5,821 nucleotides of DNA from Kiritimatiellia bacterium (GTDB lineage: Bacteria; Verrucomicrobiota; Kiritimatiellia; RFP12; UBA3636), in the NCBI GenBank assembly GCA_017476965.1, contig JAFUXX010000253.1, positions 1 to 5,821 of the forward strand. The letters run 5' to 3'. Below the pieces are notes generated by a model. That model worked only from the letters and a program-made list of their open reading frames with translations, was not told the origin of the DNA and ran no database searches. This document shows, one piece after another, positions 5,699 through 5,821 of the stretch. The number at the start of each line of letters is the position of its first letter. Positions within the stretch are counted from its first letter, which is position 1. The position numbers were made by a program, and so were the translations under genes.

Positions 5699-5821
5699 AT
5701 GCACCGCCGCGCTTTCACGCTCGTCGAGCTGCTCGTCGTCGTCGCGATCGTCGGTGTCGCGGCGGCGATCGTCGGTCCCCGCGTGGGCCCCATGCTCGCG
5801 GGCGGCCGCCTGCGCGTCGCC
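5699..5821 (+). CDS. Second type IV pilin-like/pseudopilin gene (GspH/FimT-like), 3' truncated by window edge
   Basis: Only 41 codons are visible and the frame is still open at the edge. A five-residue leader (Met-His-Arg-Arg-Ala) precedes the prepilin-peptidase site A|FTLVE, with mature Glu5 at residue 10, a hydrophobic helix to about residue 25 and Pro at mature position 22. The following GGRLRVA resembles the LRxAA stretch after the helix in GspH and FimT minor pseudopilins, so a minor pseudopilin is my first choice, although GspI/GspJ-like or another pilin cannot be ruled out from the N-terminus alone. The ATG at 5699 is the only usable start: twelve codons upstream in the same frame is the gspG stop, and no ATG, GTG or TTG lies between. 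No Shine-Dalgarno is visible. Location would be the inner membrane before assembly. Confidence 0.85.
   Translation, partial: MHRRAFTLVELLVVVAIVGVAAAIVGPRVGPMLAGGRLRVA

Overview
This is a G+C-rich window (roughly two thirds or more by eye) with strongly GC-biased third codon positions. It is densely coded, and every credible gene lies on the + strand. The gene set suggests a Gram-negative, diderm bacterium: MEP-pathway isoprenoid synthesis (IspG), a lipid-linked glycan initiating enzyme, ornithine carbamoyltransferase, a lipobox protein and type II secretion-like pseudopilins. The style of the pseudopilins, with A|FTLVELL leaders and a GspG-type calcium-loop tail, together with the alanine-rich high-GC coding, would fit the Planctomycetes-Verrucomicrobia-Lentisphaerae-Kiritimatiellota group. 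That placement is an impression from reading and was not tested by phylogeny.

Layout. Positions 3-1013 hold the 3' nine tenths of ispG, whose start lies off the left edge. An ATGA overlap leads into 1010-2533, a polytopic polyprenyl-phosphate sugar-phosphate transferase of the WbaP/ExoY type. A 56-nt gap carries a good sigma70-like promoter whose -35 box includes the upstream stop codon; it serves an ornithine carbamoyltransferase gene (argF, 2590-3594). After 42 nt comes a 531-residue predicted lipoprotein with a helical-repeat (TPR-like) body (3637-5232). It is followed 25 nt later by a GspG-like major pseudopilin (5258-5662). After a 36-nt gap containing a perfect GNRA-loop hairpin, a second pseudopilin of GspH/FimT type (5699 onward) runs off the right edge. 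No intergenic stretch exceeds about 60 nt. I see no tRNA, rRNA, CRISPR array, insertion sequence or integration site.

How the genes fit together. IspG supplies isoprenoid precursors from which undecaprenyl phosphate is made, and the translationally coupled transferase uses that lipid as its acceptor, so the first two genes make a plausible functional pair. argF appears to be an independent housekeeping unit with its own promoter. The lipoprotein and the two pseudopilins look like the start of a secretion or pseudopilus operon that continues to the right. The lipoprotein is the least understood gene here. Overall the window looks mostly ordinary. The points worth a second look are the lipoprotein-pseudopilin linkage, unusual positions in the pseudopilins, the hairpin between them, and a substitution beside the carbamoyl-phosphate motif of ArgF.
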